Source: Compostibacter hankyongensis (GTDB taxonomy: Bacteria; Bacteroidota; Bacteroidia; Chitinophagales; Chitinophagaceae). From it: a DNA stretch of 64,000 nucleotides. Shown here in pieces: positions 33,892 through 42,306 of the stretch. Under the pieces are notes generated by a model. That model made no database searches. It was not told the DNA's origin and was given only the letters and a program-made list of their open reading frames with translations. Both the position numbers and the translations under genes were made by a program. Position 1 is the stretch's first letter; each line of letters starts with the position of its first letter. The stretch lies in assembly GCF_039541075.1 (NCBI RefSeq), contig NZ_BAABFN010000022.1, positions 1-64,000 of the forward strand, given 5' to 3'.

Positions 33892-34659
33892 ATGGACAAA
33901 GCCAGCAGAAACAATCTCTTTACCGCCTTCGCCCTTTTATGCCTGATCTGCTCCTGCAGCAAAAAGGACGATAGCTCAGCCGGGGATTCCAAGGGGGAAA
34001 ATTACAGTCAACAGGCTCCCGGAAAATCTGCCCATGACCTGCTCACAGCGGACAGGTTTACCACCCTGAATATCGAAGTGCTTTATATGAAAGGATACGC
34101 GCCGGACGGAGCCGCTATCGAACAGTGGAAAGAATTCCTAAGCAGCCTGGTACATAAACCGGGCGGGATCCGTATCACACAGACCCAACTGCCCGCATCG
34201 GGAAAAGAAGAGCTTTCCCTGAATGACATCATAAGCATAGAAAAAAAATACCGCAAGTCCTATACGCACGATAATGAGCTGGATGTCTCGCTGATTTATA
34301 CGGATGGCGGATATACCGATCCGGATGTATTGGGCATTGCCTACCGGAACACTTCTATATGCCTGTTCGGAAAAACCATTGCCACTCATTCCGGAAACGT
34401 CGGACAGGTAAGCCGGACCAAGCTTATGGCTACGGTACTGGAGCATGAATCCGGGCACCTCCTTGGCCTGGTGAATACCGGCTCCGACATGCAAGCCGAC
34501 CATGAAGACCGGGAACATATCCATCACTGCAACAACCAGAATTGCCTGATGTATTATGCTGCTGAAACCACAGACATACTGGGCGTCATTATTTCCGGGA
34601 ATATTCCTCCTCTTGACGACAACTGCCGCAATGATCTGAAAGCGAACGGAGGTCAATAA
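33892..34659 (+). CDS. Lipoprotein zinc metalloprotease (archaemetzincin-like)
   Basis: A 255-residue lipoprotein (lipobox LLCLICSC near residue 21). The zinc motif HESGHLLGL puts His185, Glu186 and His189 in an HExxHxxG frame, and CLMYYAAET supplies a Met-turn, with HHCNNQNC between them providing cysteines. This resembles the archaemetzincin or snapalysin-like zincins labelled membrane metalloprotease in Bacteroidota. The predicted activity is peptide or protein cleavage at the cell surface. I start at ATG 33892 because the lipoprotein signal follows; upstream extension is not coding. Confidence 0.8.
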   Translation: MDKASRNNLFTAFALLCLICSCSKKDDSSAGDSKGENYSQQAPGKSAHDLLTADRFTTLNIEVLYMKGYAPDGAAIEQWKEFLSSLVHKPGGIRITQTQLPASGKEELSLNDIISIEKKYRKSYTHDNELDVSLIYTDGGYTDPDVLGIAYRNTSICLFGKTIATHSGNVGQVSRTKLMATVLEHESGHLLGLVNTGSDMQADHEDREHIHHCNNQNCLMYYAAETTDILGVIISGNIPPLDDNCRNDLKANGGQ

Positions 34660-34696
34660 ACGGGGCAACTGACCGCGCCTTCCGCGATTTCTCCTG

Positions 34697-36223
34697 TCAT
34701 CTTGCCGCAAACGGAGCCAGGGCCTGTTTCCATATATGAATGGCGCCGGCCATTTCCGTTTCATCTAAAGAACAGTAACCTATGCGTATGAAGTCACGTG
34801 GCGTAGAAACATTCGGTTGAAAAAAATAATTACTACCATCGCTGATCTTTAATCCCAGCTTTCCTGCATTCAGGGCAACGGCGCTGGCGCTTATATTCTT
34901 TCTGTAGGTTGCCCAGATGGCCAATCCACCGTTCGGCCGGTCAAACGTTAAATATTCTCCCAGCTGCTCCCGAAGCAACCGGCAGGTATTTTCCAACCGG
35001 TCCTGATAAACCTTGTGCGACTTTTTGATGTGCCGGGCAATATCACCGGTGCTTAACAGCTCGGCGGTCGCTTCTTCCAGCAGCTGTTCGCCTTGCCGGT
35101 CAATCAATTTACGAAGGGCAGCGGCTTCGTTTATGACCACTTCAGGAGCCACCATAAACCCGATCCGGATGCCGGGTGCAATGCTTTTGCAAAAGGAACC
35201 CACATAAATAATATGCCTGCCCATATCCAGACTTGCCAAAGGCAAAAGAGGACTGCTGGTAAAGTGATAATCAAAATCATAATCATCTTCAAGCAATGCA
35301 AATCCGTACTGGCGGGCCAGGTCCATTAGGCGCATGCGCCGCTCTGCACAGAGGGTAACCGTGGTAGGCCGGTGATGATGCGGGATAATGTAGACCATCT
35401 TAGGCACCTTCTTTTTACACAACCGCTCAATCCGGTCTACATCCATACCGTCTTTATCTACCGGGACGAATACCAGATTTGCTCCTGCCAGCTTAAAGGT
35501 TTGATTCGCATCCATATAGCCTGGTTCCGGGACGCATACAGTATCCCCGGGACGTATGAGCAGCTGCGCAGTTAAATAAATGGCCATCTGCGTTCCTTTG
35601 GTGATCAGTATCTCTTTTTCTGTGACCTGCATCCCTCTGGTCCGGTTTAGAAATTTAGCCAGTTCGACCCGGAGACGATAGGAACCCTGCTCCGGGCCAT
35701 ACATAAGAAATTGGCTTGATGACCGGCCCTTCCCAAATCTTCTGTATTCCCGCACCAGCTGATCAATCGGGGCAATTCTGGGATCAGGAAAGCCGTCATC
35801 GATTTTATACAGCGGCGGAGGTACTTTCAGGTCATTGACGCTCCTATCCGGATCTGTTAGGATACCGCCATCAGAAGCGCGTTGCTTGATCAACGGATAA
35901 GCAGGTTGCCGGCTGCGCCTTAACTTTTTGCTATTTTCCTCAATGGTACGAGCCGAAGTATCCGGCAGATGACTGGAAACATACACGCCGCTTCTATCCT
36001 TGGTTTCTACCCAGCCCTGCGCATCCAACTCCTCGTAGGTCGCCACCACCGTTTTACGATTGAGCTGCAGGCTTTGCGCCAGTTCGCGTGAAGACGGCAG
36101 CGCCTGGCCCGGCTTCAGGATGCCGCGGCAAATCAGCTGTATGATTTCCGATTCCAATTGCAGGTATAAAGGACTATGCTGCCCGTCTTTTTTGAATGAA
36201 ACCTCAAGAATCTTTTTTATCAT
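34697..36223 (-). CDS. MocR/PdxR-type GntR-aminotransferase regulator
   Basis: A 508-residue transcription factor: an N-terminal GntR winged helix (about 14-85, SPLYLQLESEIIQLI and LPSSRELAQSLQLNRKTVV) joined to a fold type I aminotransferase-like domain. The PLP-binding lysine is Lys346 in SFCKSIAPGIRIGF. Members respond to PLP or PLP-bound amino acids; PdxR controls vitamin B6 genes and others control neighbouring catabolic or transport genes. It is divergent from the MDR oxidoreductase at 36417, which may be its target. Confidence 0.92.
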   Translation of the reverse strand: MIKKILEVSFKKDGQHSPLYLQLESEIIQLICRGILKPGQALPSSRELAQSLQLNRKTVVATYEELDAQGWVETKDRSGVYVSSHLPDTSARTIEENSKKLRRSRQPAYPLIKQRASDGGILTDPDRSVNDLKVPPPLYKIDDGFPDPRIAPIDQLVREYRRFGKGRSSSQFLMYGPEQGSYRLRVELAKFLNRTRGMQVTEKEILITKGTQMAIYLTAQLLIRPGDTVCVPEPGYMDANQTFKLAGANLVFVPVDKDGMDVDRIERLCKKKVPKMVYIIPHHHRPTTVTLCAERRMRLMDLARQYGFALLEDDYDFDYHFTSSPLLPLASLDMGRHIIYVGSFCKSIAPGIRIGFMVAPEVVINEAAALRKLIDRQGEQLLEEATAELLSTGDIARHIKKSHKVYQDRLENTCRLLREQLGEYLTFDRPNGGLAIWATYRKNISASAVALNAGKLGLKISDGSNYFFQPNVSTPRDFIRIGYCSLDETEMAGAIHIWKQALAPFAAR

Positions 36224-36416
36224 AACTGGACCCCTGTATTTTTTGAAATTGGACCCTCAAGGTAACCAAATTAAAGGTTAGTTTTATACGGCTATTAAAA
36301 AGTCATTGTACAACTTTCAATATTAAGATCATGCTGAAAACAGGATGGAGCACAACAGTGTACGACCGCATCGCTCCATTAAGGAGATGGATGATGAACA
36401 AACAGGGAGGTCTGTT

Positions 36417-37361
36417 ATGAAGGCGATCGTAGTAACGGACCAGGCGGCAGGAACAGCCGGGATGAAGTTGGTGGAACGGCCTGAGCCACATGCAGCGGGA
36501 CTCGACAATCTCTCCGGCGTAGGCTATGGCGATGTCGTCGTCCAGGTTCATGCGTCGGGTTTCACCGGGGATGAGCTCACATGGCCCTCTACCTGGACCG
36601 ATCGGCTCGACCGTGACCGGACGCCGTCTATTCCCGGACACGAGCTGGCCGGAGTGGTTATCGCCCTCGGCTATGGAACAACAGGGTTGTCGGTAGGACA
36701 GCGGGTATTCGGCCTCACAGACTGGTATCGCGACGGGACGCTGGCGGAGTATACGGTCGTCGAGACACGCAACCTCGCGCCGCTGCCGGGCGATGTTGAC
36801 TTCACGATGGGCGCAGCCCTCGTGATGCCGGGCCTGACCGCGTGGCAGGGGCTGTTCGAGCACGGCCGCCTTCAGGCGGGACAGCGTGTGCTTGTGCACG
36901 GTGCGGCCGGGGTGGTCGGCTCGATGGCAACCCAGCTCGCACGTGAAGCCGGAGCGTATGTTATCGGTACCGGGCGCGCCGGCGGCCGTCAGACAGCGCT
37001 TGACTTCGGCGCGCAGGAGTTTGTAGACCTCGACAACGACACCCTGGAAGATGTCGGCAGTGTCGATCTGGTTTTCGATGTCCTCGGCGGAGACATCGCA
37101 AAGCGGTCTGCAGGCATGATCCGGGCCGGAGGAACGCTGGTCACCATCACCGGCCCTACCGAGGCGCGGCCTGCTGACGGCCGGACGGTTGACTTCATCG
37201 TCGTACCCGATCGCGACCAACTGGGTGAGATTGTGCGGCGGGCACGGGACGGACGGCTGCGGACAAACATCGGCAACGTCTCTACCCTCGATGACGCCGT
37301 TGCCGCCTTCAATCCGGCCAAGCGGGTCAAGGGAAAAACGATCATCCGCATCCGCCCCTGA
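36417..37361 (+). CDS. NADP-dependent MDR oxidoreductase (quinone reductase-like)
   Basis: A 314-residue zinc-independent medium-chain reductase: GroES-like N-terminal domain (IPGHELAGVVI) and Rossmann fold (VLVHGAAGVVGSMATQLA). It reduces quinones or alpha,beta-unsaturated carbonyls with NADPH. ATG 36417 is preceded by CAGGGAGG, a strong Shine-Dalgarno sequence that is unusual in this window; it decides the start over ATG 36345. The codon usage is GC-rich and the N-terminus resembles actinobacterial relatives, so horizontal acquisition is possible. It is divergent from the MocR regulator. Confidence 0.88.
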   Translation: MKAIVVTDQAAGTAGMKLVERPEPHAAGLDNLSGVGYGDVVVQVHASGFTGDELTWPSTWTDRLDRDRTPSIPGHELAGVVIALGYGTTGLSVGQRVFGLTDWYRDGTLAEYTVVETRNLAPLPGDVDFTMGAALVMPGLTAWQGLFEHGRLQAGQRVLVHGAAGVVGSMATQLAREAGAYVIGTGRAGGRQTALDFGAQEFVDLDNDTLEDVGSVDLVFDVLGGDIAKRSAGMIRAGGTLVTITGPTEARPADGRTVDFIVVPDRDQLGEIVRRARDGRLRTNIGNVSTLDDAVAAFNPAKRVKGKTIIRIRP

Positions 37362-37574
37362 GGAACCGGCGAAATCAAGCGGCTATAGCTACCCGGAGCA
37401 TCCCTGCCCGCCATTGAACGAACGGGCAGAAATCGCAGCGTAACCCATTCCATCTGCAATAAGGGCGCAACATACCGGCGCCGTCCGGCATAGCACGCTC
37501 ACGCGCAAGGACAAGCAAGCCTTTAGTCATAAATCCGGCACACACATTATTCACATTCAAAAAAAAAACAAAAA

Positions 37575-37928
37575 ATGGAAAAGCATCTTCAGGAACTCGT
37601 AAACGCCATGAATGAATTGGTATCAAAAGGTCAGCTTACCGACGCGGCCGAAAAATACTTCGCACCGAATATCAAGACCATCGAATATGACGGCTCGGTA
37701 ACGGAGGGAAAACAAGCGGCCCTAAAAAAACTAACCGACTTTGTGAGCTCCATTCAAAAGGTGAAAAAAATTGAGCTGCTCCGATCTGCTTCTGATGATA
37801 ACGCCTCCTTCTCGGAATACATTTTAGATCTCGATATGAAGGACGGAAGCAATATCTATCTGCATGAGATAATCCGGTCATTATGGGAAAACGGCCAGGT
37901 TGTAGAAGAACGGTACTTCAAAGGATAA
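37575..37928 (+). CDS. SnoaL-like / NTF2-fold protein
   Basis: A 117-residue soluble protein: an N-terminal helix (HLQELVNAMNELVSKGQL), the segment AEKYFAPNIKTIEYDGS and a beta-rich C-terminal half (ASFSEYILDLDMKDGSN), the pattern of SnoaL-like NTF2-fold domains. The family includes polyketide cyclases, isomerases and many proteins without known function. No catalytic role can be assigned here. Less GC-rich than the neighbours. Preceded by a long A-run (37558-37574), so translation start context is A-rich rather than SD-based. Confidence 0.75.
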   Translation: MEKHLQELVNAMNELVSKGQLTDAAEKYFAPNIKTIEYDGSVTEGKQAALKKLTDFVSSIQKVKKIELLRSASDDNASFSEYILDLDMKDGSNIYLHEIIRSLWENGQVVEERYFKG

Positions 37929-37998
37929 CGATTCCTTTGTTTTCAACGACAAAGGGTTTACGATCGAATCAATTTTTTTACTTAAGGAAAATACGCTC

Positions 37999-38970
37999 AT
38001 GTTAAGATGGCTTGATATCATAAAATTTGCAAATAACGGTACTCCCGCTCCCGATAAAAGAGTGGAAAAAACGCCGGAAGAGTGGAAAGCACTTCTTACA
38101 GAAGAGCAGTTCAAGATTACACGACTTAAAGGAACAGAGCGGGCCTTTAGCTCGGAACTCTGTTCCTATTTTGCGCCGGGCAGATATGTTTGTGTTTGTT
38201 GTGATACGGCGCTTTTTGATGCGGAAGAAAAATTCGAAAGCGGAACGGGCTGGCCATCCTTCACCCAACCGATAAAAGAAAATGCGGTTGCCTATCACAA
38301 AGACCGCTCCCTCGGCATGCAGCGAATAGAAGCGCGCTGCAATACTTGCGATGCGCACCTGGGTCACGTCTTTCAGGACGGCCCCATGCCCAGCGGACTT
38401 CGCTATTGCATCAACGCGCTTTCGTTGAAAAAAGTAGCTGTCAGCGAAAAGAAAATAGACTTTGGCGGAGGCTGCTTCTGGTGTACTGAAGCTATCTTTC
38501 AGCGACTGAGGGGCGTAATAAAGGTTGAAAGCGGCTATAGCGGAGGCACGGTTATTAACCCTACCTACAGGGAAGTTTGCAGCGGTACAACCGGACATGC
38601 CGAAATAGTCGAAATTACTTACAAGCCCGAAGAAATTTCCTTTGAGGATTTACTGAAAATACATTTAAGCACCCATAATCCCACGACTGTTGACAGACAG
38701 GGGGCAGATAGCGGCTCCCAATACCGGAGCATAATCTTTTACAGAAACGAAGAGGAGAAACAGACGGCCATGCGGGTTATTGACGAAGCGCAGAAGTCAT
38801 ATTCGGACATGATCGTTACTCAGCTGCAAATGTTCGAACATTTTTATAAAGCTGAAAATTATCATCAGGACTACTACAATCAAAATCAGGAAGCTGGATA
38901 TTGCCAGGCGGTCATTAATCCCAAACTGTCAAAGTTCAGGGATTTGTACCATGACAAATTAAAACAATAG
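37999..38970 (+). CDS. msrBA: Bifunctional methionine sulfoxide reductase B/A
   Basis: A 323-residue fusion that reduces both stereoisomers of methionine sulfoxide. The MsrB domain comes first (KTPEEWKALLTEEQF, the zinc-binding CVCCD and CNTCD pairs, catalytic Cys137 in GLRYCINALSL), followed by MsrA (GGGCFWCTEAIFQRL, catalytic Cys159 with Cys162). Order B-A matches the fused form found in several Bacteroidota and streptococci. It is more AT-rich than the flanking genes. It is followed 14 bases later by a GNAT gene and preceded by the SnoaL-like gene. Confidence 0.95.
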   Translation: MLRWLDIIKFANNGTPAPDKRVEKTPEEWKALLTEEQFKITRLKGTERAFSSELCSYFAPGRYVCVCCDTALFDAEEKFESGTGWPSFTQPIKENAVAYHKDRSLGMQRIEARCNTCDAHLGHVFQDGPMPSGLRYCINALSLKKVAVSEKKIDFGGGCFWCTEAIFQRLRGVIKVESGYSGGTVINPTYREVCSGTTGHAEIVEITYKPEEISFEDLLKIHLSTHNPTTVDRQGADSGSQYRSIIFYRNEEEKQTAMRVIDEAQKSYSDMIVTQLQMFEHFYKAENYHQDYYNQNQEAGYCQAVINPKLSKFRDLYHDKLKQ

Positions 38971-38984
38971 CAAAAAGCACGATT

Positions 38985-39278
38985 ATGGAAACAATTGACA
39001 TACACGAAGGCGATAACGGAATTACCTTTTTTTCACTCAAAATTGATGATCGTGAAGTGGGCAGAATGATGATTGATATTTCTCCCGGTATATTGAGAGC
39101 GGGGCACACTGGCGTTGATCTTTCACAACGCCACAACGGCTATGGTAAAAAATTGGTGGAGGCGGTAGTCGACTATGCACGTAAAAATGATCTGAAAGTG
39201 ATAGCGGACTGCGGATTTGTAGCCATGATGTTTAACAAGTATCCTGAGCGCTATGGAGACATTCGGGGCACCAGGTAA
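38985..39278 (+). CDS. Small GNAT-like N-acetyltransferase (YjdJ type)
   Basis: A 97-residue protein of the short YjdJ/Gcn5-related family, with RHNGYGKKLVEAVVDYARKN as the acetyl-CoA-binding loop and helix and VIADCGFVAMMFNKYPERY as the last strand. The pattern fits a single-domain acetyltransferase-like protein; the substrate is unknown. It starts 14 bases after msrBA and is probably co-transcribed with it. The same low GC content as msrBA suggests they arrived together. Confidence 0.8.
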   Translation: METIDIHEGDNGITFFSLKIDDREVGRMMIDISPGILRAGHTGVDLSQRHNGYGKKLVEAVVDYARKNDLKVIADCGFVAMMFNKYPERYGDIRGTR

Positions 39279-39380
39279 TTGAAATAATATCATGGCATTG
39301 ACTAAAAATGAAATCAGCATGCTAATACAGGTAACCGGAAGCCCCGGTTCCTGAAAATCGGGAGGATCAGGGAAAATCCG

Positions 39381-39388
39381 TATCTTTA
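39381..39388 (+). promoter_or_regulatory. -7-like box of dienelactone hydrolase gene
   Basis: TATCTTTA matches seven of eight positions of TAnnTTTG and lies 17 bases before ATG 39405. Confidence 0.4.
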
Positions 39389-39404
39389 AAAAAAGCGTTT
39401 TCCC

Positions 39405-40262
39405 ATGGACCAGCGTATCATCGATCTGTTCGACGAGTATACCCATAAGCCGCTGAAGCGCCACGAATTTATCAGCCGCCTCGTCAAGCTCACCGGCAGC
39501 ATGGTAGCCGCCACCGCTATCCTGCCCCTGCTGGAAGTGCAGTATACCTCCGCCGCCACCATTACCGAGAGCGATCCCGACATCCTGACGGAAGAAATCA
39601 CCTATGCCGGCGATCAGACCACGATGAAAGCCTATTTCGCCCGGCCCAAAGCCGCGGGTAAATACGGCGGCGTGGCGGTGATCCATGAGAACCGCGGACT
39701 CAATCCTCATATCCGCGATGTCGCCCGGAGGGTGGCCAAAGCCGGTTACCTCGCACTGGCCCCGGATGCCCTGTCCCCGCTCGGCGGCACCCCCTCAAAC
39801 GAAGACCAGGCGAGGGAGATGTTCGGAAAGCTAAACGCGCAGCAAAACATCCGGAACTTCATGAACGGGCTCGGCTACCTGCGGAAACGGCCGGAATCCA
39901 ACGGCAAGACCGGCTGTGTGGGTTTCTGCTGGGGCGGCGGCGTAGCCAACCAGCTGGCCGTGCACGATCCCCTGCTGAAGGTGGCCGTCCCCTATTACGG
40001 CATGCAGCCGGATGCCGCCGACGTACCCCGTATCAAGGCCGTGATGCAGCTTCATTACGGAGGACTGGACAAACGTATCGACGCGGGCATACCGGCTTAT
40101 GAAGCCGCCCTGAAAGCAGCAGGCGTGCACTACGAGCTGTACGTCTATGAAGGCGCACAACATGCTTTTCATAACGATACCGCCCCTACGCGTTACAATA
40201 AGCAGGCCGCTACGCTGGCCTGGGAGAGGACCCTTCGCGCCTTCCGGGATAATCTTCGCTGA
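39405..40262 (+). CDS. Dienelactone hydrolase family protein
   Basis: A 285-residue alpha/beta hydrolase of the carboxymethylenebutenolidase family. The nucleophile is Cys175 in GFCWGGG, the oxyanion-related Glu is in VIHENRGLN, and the Asp and His of the triad lie in YGGLDKRI and AQHAFHND. An N-terminal extension of about 55 residues (ISRLVKLTGSMVAATAILPL) looks like a twin-arginine-free signal or anchor, so the enzyme may be exported. The substrate is unknown; the family hydrolyses lactones and esters. Confidence 0.92.
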   Translation: MDQRIIDLFDEYTHKPLKRHEFISRLVKLTGSMVAATAILPLLEVQYTSAATITESDPDILTEEITYAGDQTTMKAYFARPKAAGKYGGVAVIHENRGLNPHIRDVARRVAKAGYLALAPDALSPLGGTPSNEDQAREMFGKLNAQQNIRNFMNGLGYLRKRPESNGKTGCVGFCWGGGVANQLAVHDPLLKVAVPYYGMQPDAADVPRIKAVMQLHYGGLDKRIDAGIPAYEAALKAAGVHYELYVYEGAQHAFHNDTAPTRYNKQAATLAWERTLRAFRDNLR

Positions 40263-40369
40263 TCCATCCGGAGAAATCTTCGCCGATCCTCGCGGGACAA
40301 CCTGTTTCCACCCCCGCCCGGAATGTCCCGGAAAAATTTAACCGGAATCGCTTATATTGGCCTTTTTTT

Positions 40370-40416
40370 CATGCCGCCGTACAGCGGCATGCCGGTCTTT
40401 GCACACAAAGGCCGGC
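40370..40416 (+). promoter_or_regulatory. Two abutting hairpins in the leader of the DxDxDG gene
   Basis: CATGCCGC (40370-40377) pairs perfectly with GCGGCATG (40384-40391) around a six-base loop. The next hairpin pairs GCCGGTCTTTG (40391-40401) with CAAAGGCCGGC (40406-40416), one mismatch, four-base loop. They lie 21 bases before the ATG at 40437 and behind a T-rich run. No T-run follows, so they do not look like a terminator. A -7-like TATATTGG (40353-40360) lies upstream, so the RNA would carry them. Confidence 0.6.
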
Positions 40417-40436
40417 CTGAATCATAATCAGCCCGA

Positions 40437-42221
40437 ATGAAACAACGCTTACTTTTCACCCTCCTGGCCGGACTGTCCGCCTCCTTCGCGGCAGCCCAGT
40501 CCCCTTCCCGGTCGTCGGACAAAACCACCGGAAACCAATACTGGAACAGCGATCTGAAGATCGTACCCTTCCGGCTTCCCCTGCCGCCGGCCGGGTATAA
40601 GCCCGTCTATATCGATCTGGACGGAGATGGCGATCCCGATATCCTGAAATCCATGACAAAAGACAGTATCCCCGTCCTGTGGGTGGACGACGACGATGAT
40701 ATGAAGGAAGGCGATTGGGAAGGGGATACCGACAGCGACTGCCTGCTGATAGACCGGAACAAAGACGGAAAATACGGTTCGTTCGGGGACCTGGTCATCG
40801 ACTGGTCCGATACGGACGGAGACCAGCTGGCCGACATGCAGGTCATTGCGGATTATCCGTCTTCAAAGACGCCCAAGGCATGGCCCAACGGGCATTACAT
40901 GTGGGTGCTGGACACCGATCATGATCAGGTTTTCAATTACGTGGACTGGAATACTTTCCGCCTGGAATCATGGGAGCACAGCGGCACTTCTGATTTCTTC
41001 CCGGACTACAGCGGACAAAGCATGTTCATGAAAGTGCATGCCGCCACGAACAGGATAGCCGATCTCCGGCTCAACTGGGAAAATCCTTTTCTCTTCTATG
41101 ACCCGGATAAAGACGGCCTCTCTGAAATGGCCGTACGGCTGGTAGACCCGCCCGGCTACTTCAACGACCCGAAGCAGCAGACCAACCCGGAGACCATGCG
41201 CCTGTCGGGTAAGGTAAACTGGGTATCCATCGCCGTAGACCTGGACAACGACAACGGCACCGGCGATGAATTCGATTTTGACTTTACGCTGGGCTTCCGC
41301 GGGGAAGGATTCGACTACCGCGATCAGGTGCATACCTTTAAAAATATGGGGGGACTTGCCGCCGCCGACTCCTTTTTCCTGGATCCCCGGTTCCGTCATC
41401 TTGACCAGCTGATCTACGCCGACCACGAGCATGCCCTGCCCCTCATCTTCAACCGCGGGAAATGGGACCAGGTTTATTTCGTCTACGACGAAGACGACGA
41501 CTGTCACCGCTGGGAAAGGGTGGAATTCCTGGACCCGCTGGATCCCTTTAAGACCGGCACCCGCAAAGGCGGTATCGACAACAATCCCCAGTCCGACCCT
41601 GCCGGCGACCGGGGCGAATGGGACCTGGATAATTCCGGAAAAGGACAGCTTTATATCAGCCGCTTCGACGGCAGGATGCATCTCTACGGCGCGGAGTGGG
41701 GCTGCTGGAGAATAGACCAGGAGGCCGCCGCCTACCAGGGATGGGACCGGCGCATCATAAAAACGGAACCCAAAACATTCGCCACCGTCAAATACGAGGA
41801 TAGCGACAACAACGGTTTTTTTGACAAGATACGTTACGACCTCGACGGAGACACTACTTTTGAACAGACGGTAGACCTCAAATCCCTGGGTATAGACGAT
41901 CGCTGCGAGCTGATCGACGTTTCCCGTTTCAGCTACCGTGATTATACCAATCTGCAGAAAAAAACTGCAGAACAGCTTTGGCAAAATGCCCAGGCTGCCG
42001 TAAAGGCGGCCAAACAGTACGGGCTGAACACGGCCTGGTACGCCAAGCTCCTGAGCGCATACTCCGTGCAGGAAAAGTACCACAACGGGTACTGGCTGCA
42101 GTTTTATATCTACAAAGACCTGGAAGATCTTTTTATGCGAAAGGGAGACCGCACCCTGCTGAAAGCTTTGAACAAAGCCTATTACGGATCAGACTGGAAA
42201 AGCCTGACAGCAACCCGGTAG
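40437..42221 (+). CDS. Secreted protein with calcium-binding-like DxDxDG motifs
   Basis: A 594-residue exported protein (signal LLFTLLAGLSASFAAAQ). Calcium-loop-like motifs recur: DLDGDGDPD near residue 62, DRNKDGKYG, DTDGDQLAD, DPDKDGLSE, then later DLDNDNGTGDEFD, EDSDNNGFFD and DLDGDTTFE. They resemble the loops of dockerin, thrombospondin-3 or FG-GAP/VCBS-like repeats. The rest is aromatic-rich, with WDQVYFVYDEDDDCH and YHNGYWLQFYIYKDLEDLF at the end. I do not recognise a named family. It is probably an extracellular, calcium-stabilised protein linked to carbohydrate use, but that is inference. Confidence 0.75.
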   Translation: MKQRLLFTLLAGLSASFAAAQSPSRSSDKTTGNQYWNSDLKIVPFRLPLPPAGYKPVYIDLDGDGDPDILKSMTKDSIPVLWVDDDDDMKEGDWEGDTDSDCLLIDRNKDGKYGSFGDLVIDWSDTDGDQLADMQVIADYPSSKTPKAWPNGHYMWVLDTDHDQVFNYVDWNTFRLESWEHSGTSDFFPDYSGQSMFMKVHAATNRIADLRLNWENPFLFYDPDKDGLSEMAVRLVDPPGYFNDPKQQTNPETMRLSGKVNWVSIAVDLDNDNGTGDEFDFDFTLGFRGEGFDYRDQVHTFKNMGGLAAADSFFLDPRFRHLDQLIYADHEHALPLIFNRGKWDQVYFVYDEDDDCHRWERVEFLDPLDPFKTGTRKGGIDNNPQSDPAGDRGEWDLDNSGKGQLYISRFDGRMHLYGAEWGCWRIDQEAAAYQGWDRRIIKTEPKTFATVKYEDSDNNGFFDKIRYDLDGDTTFEQTVDLKSLGIDDRCELIDVSRFSYRDYTNLQKKTAEQLWQNAQAAVKAAKQYGLNTAWYAKLLSAYSVQEKYHNGYWLQFYIYKDLEDLFMRKGDRTLLKALNKAYYGSDWKSLTATR

Positions 42222-42306
42222 GCCCGCGGCTATAAACCTCTGACGCGGCCGGGAGGTGCAAGGACCGGCGTATACCCGGGCTCTTATTGCCATTCGCATA
42301 GTCCTG

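Noticed and set aside
37404..37429. CTGCCCG/CGGGCAG inverted repeat after the MDR gene
   Set aside because: The stem is only seven bases with a 12-base loop and no T-run, so a terminator is not supported.
39292..39354. A 20-codon frame (MALTKNEISMLIQV...) between the GNAT and hydrolase genes
   Set aside because: It is too short and has no supporting signal; it could be a gene remnant but cannot be shown.
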